Shown here: piece by piece, positions 1 to 7,259 of the stretch | Layout: each line of letters opens with the position of its first letter | Position numbering within the stretch: position 1 is the stretch's first letter | Assembly: GCA_000754455.1 (NCBI GenBank) | Contig: JNSE01000007.1 | Span: forward strand, 1 to 19,337 | Direction: 5' to 3' | Origin: an actinobacterium acAMD-2 | GTDB lineage: Bacteria > Actinomycetota > Actinomycetes > UBA12327 | DNA: 19,337 nucleotides | The notes under the pieces: generated by a model | Seen by the model: only the letters and a program-made list of their open reading frames with translations | Told to the model about the DNA's origin: nothing | Database searches by the model: none | Made by a program: the position numbers and the translations under genes

Positions 1-3
1 AGC

Positions 4-267
4 ATGACCATCCTGGTTGACCCACCGAAGTGGCCCGCCCACGGAATGTTGTGGGGTCACCTGGTCAGTGATGAGTCGTTAGATGAGTTGCATGCCTTTG
101 CGCAAGGTCTGGGAATCCCCGAACGTGGATTTGATCGCGATCACTATGACTTTCCCGAATCGAAGTTGGATGATCTCGTCGCCGCGGGTGCCCAGTTAGT
201 GTCTTCGCACGAATTGATGACTCGATTGATTGCCTCGGGGCTGCGCGCCCGCAAGACTCGCAGTTAG
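4..267 (+). CDS. DUF4031 domain protein, complete, 87 aa
   Basis: Small cytoplasmic protein that I recognise as the actinobacterial DUF4031 family. Its biochemical function is unknown. The family signature is visible: VDPPKWPAHG near the N-terminus, then WGHLVSD (residues about 17-23), LDELHAFA, RGFDRDHYDFPE in the middle and a C-terminal SHELMTRLIASGLR. The length and the N-terminal position of the signature match the family, so the ATG at 4 is probably the true start, although its ribosome-binding site lies outside the window. No signal peptide or membrane segment is seen. It lies 46 nt upstream of an F420-reductase-like gene on the same strand and may share its transcript. The family assignment is from memory of the motif; no function is inferred. 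Confidence 0.85.
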   Translation: MTILVDPPKWPAHGMLWGHLVSDESLDELHAFAQGLGIPERGFDRDHYDFPESKLDDLVAAGAQLVSSHELMTRLIASGLRARKTRS

Positions 268-303
268 TCACGTTGGTGAACATCGCTGTTGGAATCAACC
301 GCT

Positions 304-308
304 AGGAG
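304..308 (+). promoter_or_regulatory. Shine-Dalgarno AGGAG that sets the start of the next gene
   Basis: AGGAG lies 5 nt before the GTG at 314. It places the start of the F420-reductase-like gene at 314 rather than at an in-frame upstream codon at 230, which would overlap the DUF4031 gene. Confidence 0.75.
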
Positions 309-313
309 CTGAA

Positions 314-907
314 GTGGAATTCACGATCGTGGGGGCAGGTCAGGTTGGTCGTTCGCTGGAGTCTGCATTAACGACGCTGGGCCACCGGGTGCGCTTGGCT
401 CGTCGCGCACCCGAGGCTGGCAACGAGGTGGCGCTCGCGGGTAGTGCGCAAGGATGCGATGCGGTCATCCTGGCTACTCCGTTTGTGGCCACTGGCGAGA
501 TTGTTCCTCAGCTAGGAATTGGCCAAGGACAGCTGGTGATCGATGCAACCAACCCCTTTGGCCGTGCATGGCCGGCTGGTTTTAGTCCTTCTGATTTTTC
601 CAGCGGTGGTGAGTTTGTCCAGTCCTTGATTCCGCAGGCACACGTGGTCAAGTGCTTCAACGTCATCGGTTATGAACACATGGATCGCCCACAGTTTGCC
701 GGCGTTGCACCCTTCATGCCGGTGTGCGGCAACGATGCGGAAGCCAAGGGGAGTGTCCTCGAGTTGGCTACAAGTATGGGATTTGATGCTCACGACATCG
801 GCGACCTCAGCAAGGCAGCACTGGTGGAAAACATGGGCTTACTGTGGGGCGCACTGCGCGACGTGAAGGGCAACCGAGAGTTTGCTTTCGGTTTGTTACA
901 CCGGTAA
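314..907 (+). CDS. NADPH-dependent F420 reductase-like Rossmann protein
   Basis: A 197-residue dinucleotide-binding protein of the F420H2:NADP oxidoreductase-like family (COG2085 type). The N-terminus EFTIVGAGQVGRSL carries the glycine pattern G7-x-G9-x-x-G12 of an NAD(P)-binding Rossmann fold. Further family landmarks are ATPF, DATNPFG, the segment VKCFNVIGYEHM and a C-terminal ALVENMGLLWGAL with FAFGLLHR. Members use NAD(P)H, some with coenzyme F420; many are uncharacterised, so the substrate is not assigned. The reading frame stays open back to 230, but AGGAG at 304-308 and the Rossmann strand starting directly after GTG 314 support this start. It converges with the membrane-protein gene, with only 2 nt between the stops. 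It is probably cytoplasmic. No other F420 gene lies in the window. Confidence 0.82.
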   Translation: MEFTIVGAGQVGRSLESALTTLGHRVRLARRAPEAGNEVALAGSAQGCDAVILATPFVATGEIVPQLGIGQGQLVIDATNPFGRAWPAGFSPSDFSSGGEFVQSLIPQAHVVKCFNVIGYEHMDRPQFAGVAPFMPVCGNDAEAKGSVLELATSMGFDAHDIGDLSKAALVENMGLLWGALRDVKGNREFAFGLLHR

Positions 908-909
908 AA

Positions 910-1440
910 CTAGATCCCAATAAGAACTTTGATTTGGGTAACAACTGCCAAAACAATCACGATGATTGAGGCAAAGACCAGCTTGCGACGTGTGGGCAGT
1001 CCATGTGCAGTGGCGCCAAGCCAGGCTACCGAAAAACACAGGGCACTCAAGGCGAAGTCGGCTCCTCGAGCCGCGAGAGTAACGGTTGGATTGATTGCTG
1101 TACCTATAAGCGCACCAGCTGTAGCAACGATTCCGGCTATGAGCAGCGGCAATGACCGATTGAACGTTCGGATGTAGGTCATTAAAGGAATCGGTATGGG
1201 AGAGGCGATGCGTCGAGACATGGCGACGGCAAACACATGTGCAATGGAAAGTCCTAGAGCGGTCGCCCAGATCGCCACCATAAGTCCAAGCGGCGTCTCC
1301 GCATTACGTTCAATGCGAACCGCAATGATGACGGCAACTAAGGTGATCGAGCCGTAGAGGGTTAACTCGACGTTGTGGGTTTGATTTGCCCACTTGAGAA
1401 TGGGATGAGACAGTTTCTCATCTCGGGCTGTGTCTTTCAT
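910..1440 (-). CDS. Hypothetical polytopic membrane protein, 176 aa
   Basis: I do not recognise a named family. The sequence shows about five hydrophobic segments (residues about 28-43, 52-74, 96-116, 124-145 and 153-175) with short charged loops such as VRIERN and MSRRI, so it should be an inner-membrane protein. The first 25 residues are hydrophilic. It starts 6 nt after the stop of the XPB helicase gene on the same strand. No Shine-Dalgarno is visible before ATG 1440, so translation probably depends on the upstream gene and it is the last cistron of the helicase operon. Whether it is functionally linked to the helicase is unknown. Its stop lies 2 nt from the stop of the convergent Rossmann gene. 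Confidence 0.75.
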   Translation of the reverse strand: MKDTARDEKLSHPILKWANQTHNVELTLYGSITLVAVIIAVRIERNAETPLGLMVAIWATALGLSIAHVFAVAMSRRIASPIPIPLMTYIRTFNRSLPLLIAGIVATAGALIGTAINPTVTLAARGADFALSALCFSVAWLGATAHGLPTRRKLVFASIIVIVLAVVTQIKVLIGI

Positions 1441-1446
1441 TAGTGA

Positions 1447-3105
1447 TCATTCAGCTTTCGGACTCAACACATCATCGGCGTCAATAATGCGGTAGGCGTA
1501 TCCCTGTTCGGCAAGAAATCTTTGGCGGTGTGCAGCGAACTCGGCATCAACGGTGTCGCGGGAAACCACGGTATAGAAGCGTGCTCCACGACCGTCGGAC
1601 TTCGGTCGCAAAATCCGGCCTAGCCGTTGGGCTTCTTCTTGACGAGACCCGAAAGATCCCGATACCTGAATCGCGACGTTGGCTTCGGGCAGGTCAATGG
1701 AGAAGTTGGCGACCTTTGACACGACCAGGCAGGGCACTTCACCTGTCCGGAAGGCTTCATACAGGCGCTCGCGCTCTTTGACGGGAGTCGAACCGTTAAT
1801 GAGAGGGGCGCCTAGCGACTCACTCAAGCTGTCGAGTTGGTCAAGGTATTGCCCGATCACCAAGATGTGGTCGTTGGCGTGCTCTTTGACCAAAGCCTGA
1901 ACGATTTTTTCCTTCATTTTGGTCGTAGCCGCAAGACGGTAACGCTCTTCGCGCTCGGCGGTTGCATAGACGATGCGCTCATGTTCGGGCAAGGTTACGC
2001 GTACTTCCACACAGTCAGCCGGCGCGATGTAACCCTGGGCTTCGATGTCTTTCCAGGGTGCGTCATAGCGCTTGGGGCCGATGAGAGAAAAGACATCGCC
2101 TTCGCGACCATCCTCACGCACGAGCGTGGCCGTCAAACCCAGGCGACGCTTGGACTGAATGTCGGCGGTGAAACGGAAGATGGGTGCGGGCAGCAAGTGC
2201 ACCTCGTCGTACATGATCAGGCCCCAGTCGTGCTCATCAAAGAGATCAAGGTGTGCGTACACACCCTTCTTGCGAGTGGTCAGGACTTGATAAGTGGCAA
2301 TCGTTACCGGCTTGATTTCCTTCTTTGCACCGGAGTACTCACCGATCTCGTCTTCGGTCAAGGTGGTGCGCTTAAGGAGCTCGCGTCGCCATTGGTGAAC
2401 CGACACGGTGTTGGTGACCAGGATCAAGGTGGTGGCCTTGGTCATGGCCATGGCAGCAGCGCCCACGATGGTCTTTCCGGCGCCACAGGGAAGCACGACG
2501 ACTCCGCTGCCACCGCTAGCGAAGTTTTCTGCGGCTTCGCGTTGGTAGGCGCGTAGTTCCCAGTCTTCTTGCACCAGCTCAATGGGATGCGATTGGCCAT
2601 CAACGTAGCCGGCGAGGTCTTCGGCTGGCCACCCCAACTTGAGCAGAATCTGCTTGATCTGGCCGCGCTCGCTGGGGTGCACGACGACGGTGTCTTCGTC
2701 AATGCGCTTGCCGACTAAAGGAATGATCTTTTTCGCGCGGAGAACTTCCTCAAGCACAGCGCGATCGGTGGATTCAAGGACTAGACCGTGGGCTGGGTGC
2801 TTGAGCAACTTCAATCGCCCGTAGCGGCCCATGGTGTCAGCGATATCAATGAGTAATGCGTGCGGCACTGAGTAGCGCGAGTACTTCAGCAAAGAGTCGA
2901 TGACTTGTTCGGCGTCATGGCCCGCAGCGCGAGCGTTCCACAATCCCAGTGGGGTGATGCGGTAGGTGTGAATGTGCTCAGGGGCACGCTCAAGTTCGGC
3001 AAAAGGTGCGATTTCGTGACGGCACTCTTGTGACAAGGGGTGATCTACATCAAGCAACAAGGTTTTGTCGCTCTGCACAATCAGCGGTCCTTCGGTCATG
3101 CTCAC
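1447..3105 (-). CDS. xpb: XPB/Rad25-family DNA helicase
   Basis: A superfamily 2, ATP-dependent 3'-5' DNA helicase of the bacterial XPB (ERCC3) family, 552 residues, probably acting in DNA repair or transcription-coupled processes. Visible motifs: Walker A PCGAGKT (207-212 region, K211), DEVH box 300-303, TAT motif III 325-327, the XPB-specific RED motif R330-E331-D332, NFSIDLPEA at about 467-475, and motif VI QRLGRILR (493-500). Residues about 50-165 form an N-terminal domain resembling the helicase C3/XPB-Ssl2 N-terminal module, which also occurs in the neighbouring upstream gene. The start used is GTG 3105, which overlaps the upstream stop as GTGA; an in-frame ATG at 3099 is the alternative. 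It is the second gene of a three-gene minus-strand run. Bacterial XPB is common in actinobacteria, and its exact cellular role is poorly fixed. Confidence 0.95.
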   Translation of the reverse strand: MSMTEGPLIVQSDKTLLLDVDHPLSQECRHEIAPFAELERAPEHIHTYRITPLGLWNARAAGHDAEQVIDSLLKYSRYSVPHALLIDIADTMGRYGRLKLLKHPAHGLVLESTDRAVLEEVLRAKKIIPLVGKRIDEDTVVVHPSERGQIKQILLKLGWPAEDLAGYVDGQSHPIELVQEDWELRAYQREAAENFASGGSGVVVLPCGAGKTIVGAAAMAMTKATTLILVTNTVSVHQWRRELLKRTTLTEDEIGEYSGAKKEIKPVTIATYQVLTTRKKGVYAHLDLFDEHDWGLIMYDEVHLLPAPIFRFTADIQSKRRLGLTATLVREDGREGDVFSLIGPKRYDAPWKDIEAQGYIAPADCVEVRVTLPEHERIVYATAEREERYRLAATTKMKEKIVQALVKEHANDHILVIGQYLDQLDSLSESLGAPLINGSTPVKERERLYEAFRTGEVPCLVVSKVANFSIDLPEANVAIQVSGSFGSRQEEAQRLGRILRPKSDGRGARFYTVVSRDTVDAEFAAHRQRFLAEQGYAYRIIDADDVLSPKAE

Positions 3106-5207
3106 ACCTGCTCGGTAGTTGGAAGTGAACCAGGGTCAATGACTTCAACGCCAGCGATTCGACTGATGGTGAATGTACGTACGTCGCCGCCGCGATGGTC
3201 ATAGGCGGTAACTTGTCCGGCATTCACGCGCACCGGGTCAATCATGTGTTCAACGGTCGACCCATTGCTGCTGGCATAGCCGATGCGCAAAGCCGCACCT
3301 TCGTCGATAGCGGCGCGCAAAATAGAAACCGTTTTGGCTGGTGGAGTACGCGGGGGCAGCGGTCGGGTAGGCAAGACTTCCTCAGTATTTGTCCGGCCTT
3401 CGGTGTCTTCGCCAGATCGCAAGGCCTTGACGGCAGCGACCAACAGTCGTTCATTGGGCCCGGCTTCATCACGAAGGCGAACCACGGGCCGGTGAGCGGT
3501 TGGTTGACGACCCGTTCCGCGAGTAATGACCACGCCACCGTCGGGGCCTTCAGCGGTGGGAGTCAAACCCATAGCGTGCAAACGATCGATCACGCTAGTG
3601 GGCGAGGCAGAAGACACCACCACGCTGGGAGCAATGCGACGCAACATCAGTGACTGTGTCTCACTCGCGGCCATGACCGAATCCAGCAAGGTGTTGTCTT
3701 CGCATCGGATGTAGCAGGCCGCATTGCCAATACGAAGTTGACCGTGACGCTTGGCTAAGTCCGCGATGGCGTACTCGAGTGGCTGTGGGACGGGCGTGCG
3801 CGACAGTTTGGTGATGAAGTCCAAGATGGTGGCGGCGTCGCGACCTTGATCAAACCCGCGGCGCAAACTATTTTCACTAAATCGGAAAACTGTTGCACCC
3901 CCCGTTGATTCAATGTCAGCTAGAAGGGAAAGTTCCCTAGCCAATTCAGGTAAAAGCGGGCCGGGGGCAATCGCAGTCAGGTCTGGTTGCAAGATCACGT
4001 GGTCAACAGGCTGCGGAAGGCTAACCGTGAGTGCCGCAACCACCAAGTCTTCATCGTTGGTTCCTGCTGGGTCGGTGATGAGCTCTACTCCGTGAGGAGA
4101 CAGCGCGCCAAGACCAGTGACACCAAGGGTGGCTGCTTCATGAGTTGTCCACATGATGAAGGCATGCTTTGACGGGTCCACACGACGTGGTCGTCGCCAG
4201 TCAAGGCGCGCGATCAACGTGGCATCGCTCACGGAGGTGTGGTCGGCCAGGCTTGCCAGCTCTTGTAACACGGCAAGGCGCAACGAGATGCCGTAACTGC
4301 GCTCTAAGTCAGGAGACAGAGCAGCAAGTTTGTTGTCCTTGGAATCACGCGCTCCCACCAGGCCCGCAACGCGGTCGGTGAGTAGCCAAGCGCGAGCTAA
4401 TGTCACCCATCGAGTGGCGGTATCGCTCTGTTCCCACTCATCAAAGTTGGTGGTGGTGGTGAAAATGGAGTCCGCAGCGCCATCGTTGGCAATCAAACCG
4501 GCGTTGTAAGCAGTTTCAACAAGCAAAGCCGCCGTAGTCGGGTCAACATCAAGCTCGTCAGCGGTGCGAGCCAGGTCTCGCGCACTTAATCCACCAGTGC
4601 GCAGGCCGTTGGGCGGCTGGGTTGTCCAGAGTCGGCACAACGCCTCAACCAAGCGCACGCTTTCTAATGCATTTTGCGCTGCAGAGGTGGCTACTTGTTG
4701 CGGCGCTCGAACGACGGCGTCCGCGGGATCATCGAGTTCGGGTTGGGCAAGCGCCGAGTTAATGAACTCCTCTGATTGAGCCAGCAAGATGTCGCGACAT
4801 CCACGCACCATGGCGATGTAGGCCGGCAATCCCCAGGTCAATCCGAGTTCGTGTAACTGGTCAAGAGTGCGCGTAATGCGATCGGGGTCTACGTGTGGTT
4901 CCCGTTCGGTCACGGCAGTGATCACATCGTCGGTGACGATGGGGTCATCGTGCTGGGCGGCTACGCAAGCAACGGCTAGAGAAAAAGCATCGAAGTGATC
5001 CAAGGCTCGCGCCATGGACGGTGCGCCGGTGGCCCGTGCGGCAAGGGCCCGTAAATCTGCGGGGACTGGGTTAAGTAAGTCTGGTCGCAGTCGCAGTAAT
5101 TGGGTGAGGGCCCGATCATCACGACGGCGCAGATCATCAGCCAGGCTGCGGGGGCGTCCCTGCGTGGGTTCTGGCGAAATCGTCTCGGGCGGCGTGGGCT
5201 TGGACAT
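3102..5207 (-). CDS. Helicase-associated protein with C-terminal WYL-like domain
   Basis: A 701-residue protein of the type annotated as helicase C-terminal or helicase-associated domain protein, encoded directly upstream of XPB. The N-terminal 400 residues look helical, with winged-helix-like stretches such as GLSARDLARTADELDVDP. Residues about 403-552 form a helicase-C3-like module starting HVILQPDLTAIAPGPL. Residues about 628-690 resemble a WYL ligand-sensing domain (LRIGYASSNG, MIDPVRV, RTFTISRIAGVEVID). It contains no Walker A or DEAD-type motor, so it is probably a partner or regulator, not a helicase. The frame is open back to 5471 but would then cover the divergent cold-shock gene. 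ATG 5207 has TAAGGT 7 nt upstream, which could serve as a leaderless -10 (or AAGG as a weak Shine-Dalgarno). An ATG at 5234 is possible. The stop overlaps the XPB start by GTGA. Confidence 0.88.
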   Translation of the reverse strand: MSKPTPPETISPEPTQGRPRSLADDLRRRDDRALTQLLRLRPDLLNPVPADLRALAARATGAPSMARALDHFDAFSLAVACVAAQHDDPIVTDDVITAVTEREPHVDPDRITRTLDQLHELGLTWGLPAYIAMVRGCRDILLAQSEEFINSALAQPELDDPADAVVRAPQQVATSAAQNALESVRLVEALCRLWTTQPPNGLRTGGLSARDLARTADELDVDPTTAALLVETAYNAGLIANDGAADSIFTTTTNFDEWEQSDTATRWVTLARAWLLTDRVAGLVGARDSKDNKLAALSPDLERSYGISLRLAVLQELASLADHTSVSDATLIARLDWRRPRRVDPSKHAFIMWTTHEAATLGVTGLGALSPHGVELITDPAGTNDEDLVVAALTVSLPQPVDHVILQPDLTAIAPGPLLPELARELSLLADIESTGGATVFRFSENSLRRGFDQGRDAATILDFITKLSRTPVPQPLEYAIADLAKRHGQLRIGNAACYIRCEDNTLLDSVMAASETQSLMLRRIAPSVVVSSASPTSVIDRLHAMGLTPTAEGPDGGVVITRGTGRQPTAHRPVVRLRDEAGPNERLLVAAVKALRSGEDTEGRTNTEEVLPTRPLPPRTPPAKTVSILRAAIDEGAALRIGYASSNGSTVEHMIDPVRVNAGQVTAYDHRGGDVRTFTISRIAGVEVIDPGSLPTTEQV

Positions 5208-5214
5208 CCGCACT

Positions 5215-5220
5215 ACCTTA
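5215..5220 (-). promoter_or_regulatory. Probable -10 hexamer (TAAGGT) for a leaderless helicase-operon mRNA
   Basis: On the minus strand TAAGGT fits the actinobacterial -10 pattern TANNNT and ends 7 nt before ATG 5207, so transcription would begin at or next to the start codon. No good TTGACA-like -35 is visible. The inner AAGG could alternatively act as a weak Shine-Dalgarno at 9 nt spacing. Either reading supports the same start codon. Confidence 0.45.
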
Positions 5221-5258
5221 CTCGCCCCGCTCATGTCCGGCCTCGGGTCGGTCTGGGC

Positions 5259-5264
5259 TATCCT
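5259..5264 (+). promoter_or_regulatory. Possible -10 hexamer (TATCCT) for the cold-shock gene
   Basis: TATCCT fits TANNNT and would give a leader of about 27 nt that contains AGGGG at 5287-5291. No convincing -35 is seen at 16-18 nt. TATAAA at 5275-5280 is a less likely alternative because it leaves a very short leader. The 90-bp divergent region 5208-5297 holds this and the opposite-strand helicase-operon promoter. Confidence 0.3.
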
Positions 5265-5297
5265 GTGAGTCCGATATAAACAGATCAGGGGTGTGAC

Positions 5298-5678
5298 GTG
5301 CCAACCGGCAAGGTCAAGTGGTACGACCAAGAAAAAGGCTTCGGCTTCATCGCTAATGATGAAGGCGGCGACGTCTTCTTGCATGAGTCTGCCCTGCCCG
5401 CTGGCGTCACGACGATTAAGCCCGGGACCAAGTTGGAATTTGGTGTGGCTGAAGGTCGACGTGGAGAACAAGCATTGTCGGTGCGACTCCTCGAGCCGTT
5501 GCCTTCTGTTTCAACAGGTTCGCGCAAAGACCCTGATGATCTGGCTGCCATCATTGAAGACTTGATTAAGTTGCTCGATGGCCTCGGTAATGGGTTGCGC
5601 CATGGGCGACGACCCACACCAGCACAGTCCGGCAAGATCGCCACACTGCTTCGCGGTGTCGCTGACGACCTCGACTAG
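5298..5678 (+). CDS. Actinobacterial long-form cold-shock protein (CspA family)
   Basis: A 126-residue single-strand nucleic-acid-binding protein. The N-terminal 65 residues are a classic cold-shock domain starting PTGKVKWYDQEKGFGFIAND, with RNP1 KGFGFI (14-19), RNP2 DVFLH and the PGTKLEFGV strand. Known CSD proteins act as RNA chaperones or regulators in the cytoplasm. The remaining 60 residues are an extension with amphipathic helical character (DPDDLAAIIEDLIKLLDGL, ending IATLLRGVADDLD), typical of the actinobacterial long form and not of the 67-residue CspA. The start is GTG 5298 with AGGGG at 5287-5291, 6 nt upstream. It is divergent from the helicase operon. Its TAG stop shares the palindromic CTAG at 5675-5678 with the stop of the convergent mqnD. 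Confidence 0.93.
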   Translation: MPTGKVKWYDQEKGFGFIANDEGGDVFLHESALPAGVTTIKPGTKLEFGVAEGRRGEQALSVRLLEPLPSVSTGSRKDPDDLAAIIEDLIKLLDGLGNGLRHGRRPTPAQSGKIATLLRGVADDLD

Positions 5679-6484
5679 TCAGCTAGTAGCGCATCAAACG
5701 CGGCCATGCCTTTAGGGCCGAGTCCCGCGCTGAACTGATTCACGTACAACGCGATGTGTGCCCGTTGAACATCCGCATCCATATCATCTGCATGTTCGGC
5801 GACGTAGTCACGAGAAGCATCGGGGTGTTCCCAGGCGTAGTTCACCGAATCAGCACACCACTGGGCCAACGCATCGATTCCGTGCTCAGCGACCACATCA
5901 TCGCGAGCCACGATGGCTCCCAGGGGGATGGGAAGCCCAGTTTGTTCCTCCCACCACTGGCCTAGATCAACGATCTGGTGGAGACCAAAGCGCTCAAAGG
6001 TAAATCGCGCCTCGTGGATCACTAATCCGGCGTCGAAGTCACCGCTGACAACCGCGGGCATGATGTCGCTAAACAAAACCTCGGTCACCTCACCAAATCC
6101 GGAGGAAAGGTGGTGTTCCGCCCACTTGCGGGTGAGGCGGTACGCCGTCGAATGACGCGAAGGAATAGCAAGGGATGCTCCGGCAAGGTCGGCTGCCGAC
6201 GTTTTATGGCTGGCCGAAAGCAAGAGCGGCCCGCAGTCGTGTCCGACCGCACCACCGGCTGGAACGAGTTGGTAGCCCGCCTCGATCGCGAGCGGCAAAG
6301 CAGCCGAGGAGATTTTGAGGAGATCAAAACTGCGTTCGCTTGCCCACTTGCTAGTTAAGTGAATATCGGCGAAGGTCACGTGAAGTTCTGGTGCTTGCGG
6401 CAACAAGCCATGTGACCACGCGTGGAAGATAAACGTGTCGTTGGGACACGGTGAGTGCGCGATCGTCAGTGGGTGCGTGCTCAT
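5675..6484 (-). CDS. mqnD: 1,4-dihydroxy-6-naphthoate synthase (MqnD)
   Basis: MqnD, 269 residues, converts cyclic dehypoxanthinyl futalosine to 1,4-dihydroxy-6-naphthoate in the futalosine pathway of menaquinone synthesis. It has a periplasmic-binding-protein-like fold but acts in the cytoplasm. Family signatures: AHSPCPNDTFIF (9-20), LLKISSAALP (55-64), the segment around GHDCGPLLLS (81-90), DAGLVIHEARFTF (151-163; H157 lies where the family's catalytic histidine is expected) and TGLPIPLGAI (182-191). Length and start fit the family. ATG 6484 overlaps the mqnB stop by ATGA, so the two are translationally coupled and made together. The gene converges with the cold-shock gene, the stops sharing CTAG. 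The other futalosine genes, mqnA and mqnC, are not in the window. Confidence 0.95.
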   Translation of the reverse strand: MSTHPLTIAHSPCPNDTFIFHAWSHGLLPQAPELHVTFADIHLTSKWASERSFDLLKISSAALPLAIEAGYQLVPAGGAVGHDCGPLLLSASHKTSAADLAGASLAIPSRHSTAYRLTRKWAEHHLSSGFGEVTEVLFSDIMPAVVSGDFDAGLVIHEARFTFERFGLHQIVDLGQWWEEQTGLPIPLGAIVARDDVVAEHGIDALAQWCADSVNYAWEHPDASRDYVAEHADDMDADVQRAHIALYVNQFSAGLGPKGMAAFDALLAD

Positions 6485-7197
6485 TGCACGAGTCGATCTG
6501 AATCGGGGGAGTACAGGAGCGTGTAGATCGCATTGCTGAGTGCGTCAAAAGCCTCATCCATGGACCACGACCCGATATCCCGCACTCCGACTGGGTTAGA
6601 AATGGTGCGCAGCTCCAAGAACGCTTTGCCATGAGCCTGTGCTGCGACGGCAACGCCGTGCCCCTCCATAGCTTCAGCTAATGCAGTGGGGTGGGTGCGA
6701 ACAAAACTATCGATGCGTTCCTCGTTCGCGGTGATCGTGCTTACCGTCAAGATCATTCCTACGTGCGCATCGGTCAGGGCCGCTGCACGACGCACGAGTG
6801 CTGGATCACAGGTGATGTCACCACCGTCGTAACCCATGGCCGAAAGCGGAATGAGTGATCCAGGAGAGCCTGATTCTTCAGCTCCTAAATCAGCGGCCAC
6901 GATGTGATCCGCAATCACTACATGGCCGACTCCGATACGGGGTGCAAAGCCACCGGCAATGCCGGCATTGATGACCAGGTCAATGGATGGGTCAAGCGCT
7001 AGCGCTGTCGCAGTGGCGCTGGCCGCCGCCGCTTCTCCGATGCCAGCAGCCATGGCGGTGAACTGGACGTTGGCATGACGGCTATCGCTGGTGACGCAAT
7101 GGGGGTAGGGCCCTATCGCTACTTTCTTTGTTGGTCCCAGGCGCCGCACGCTGGCGCGGGCTTCCTCAGCCACGGCACAGATCAGGAGTACTCGCAC
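6481..7197 (-). CDS. mqnB: Futalosine hydrolase (MqnB)
   Basis: MqnB, 238 residues, a nucleosidase of the purine/uridine phosphorylase superfamily that removes hypoxanthine from futalosine to give dehypoxanthine futalosine, the menaquinone precursor. Landmarks: N-terminal strand VLLICAVAEEA, NAGIAGGF (77-84), the MEGHGVAVAAQ segment (177-187; E178 in the substrate-binding position of this superfamily) and ELRTISNPVGVRDIGSW (195-211), characteristic of futalosine hydrolases. The start is GTG 7197. An ATG at 7199 is out of frame. TAGGTT lies exactly 6 nt before the GTG and there is no well-spaced Shine-Dalgarno, so the mRNA may be leaderless. First gene of the mqnBD unit; divergent from the DUF3027 gene across 62 bp. 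Confidence 0.93.
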   Translation of the reverse strand: MRVLLICAVAEEARASVRRLGPTKKVAIGPYPHCVTSDSRHANVQFTAMAAGIGEAAAASATATALALDPSIDLVINAGIAGGFAPRIGVGHVVIADHIVAADLGAEESGSPGSLIPLSAMGYDGGDITCDPALVRRAAALTDAHVGMILTVSTITANEERIDSFVRTHPTALAEAMEGHGVAVAAQAHGKAFLELRTISNPVGVRDIGSWSMDEAFDALSNAIYTLLYSPDSDRLVQ

Positions 7198-7259
7198 ATC
7201 CCTAACCTAGAGCCATCCCGCTCCGGCATGCCCCACCGGCAGGCAGATACCGTAGGGGC
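7198..7259. promoter_or_regulatory. Symmetric divergent promoter region, mqnB and DUF3027 gene
   Basis: Plus strand: GGCATG at 7225-7230, a 17-nt spacer, TACCGT (TANNNT) at 7248-7253, 6 nt, then GTG 7260. Minus strand: GGCATG from 7232 to 7227, a 17-nt spacer, TAGGTT from 7209 to 7204, 6 nt, then GTG 7197. The two GGCATG hexamers overlap as the palindrome GGCATGCC at 7225-7232. Its centre is the midpoint both of the two -10 hexamers and of the two start codons. GGCATG is not a sigma-70 -35 consensus, so it may instead be a regulator site. Both mRNAs would be leaderless. The layout is seen directly; promoter function is inferred. Confidence 0.5.

Noticed and set aside
230..313. N-terminal extension of the F420-reductase-like gene
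   Set aside because: It overlaps the DUF4031 gene, adds a non-family sequence before the Rossmann strand, and ignores the AGGAG at 304-308.
1837..2556. 239-codon open frame antisense to the XPB gene
   Set aside because: It lies wholly inside a gene with clear helicase motifs and has no recognisable domain; long antisense frames are expected from this codon bias.
5208..5471. Upstream extension of the helicase-associated gene to 5471 (88 more residues)
   Set aside because: It would cover the divergent promoter region and the cold-shock domain on the other strand; the extra residues look like antisense translation, and ATG 5207 has its own upstream signal.
7197..7199. ATG at 7199 as start of mqnB
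   Set aside because: It is out of frame with the futalosine hydrolase; GTG 7197 is the in-frame start.
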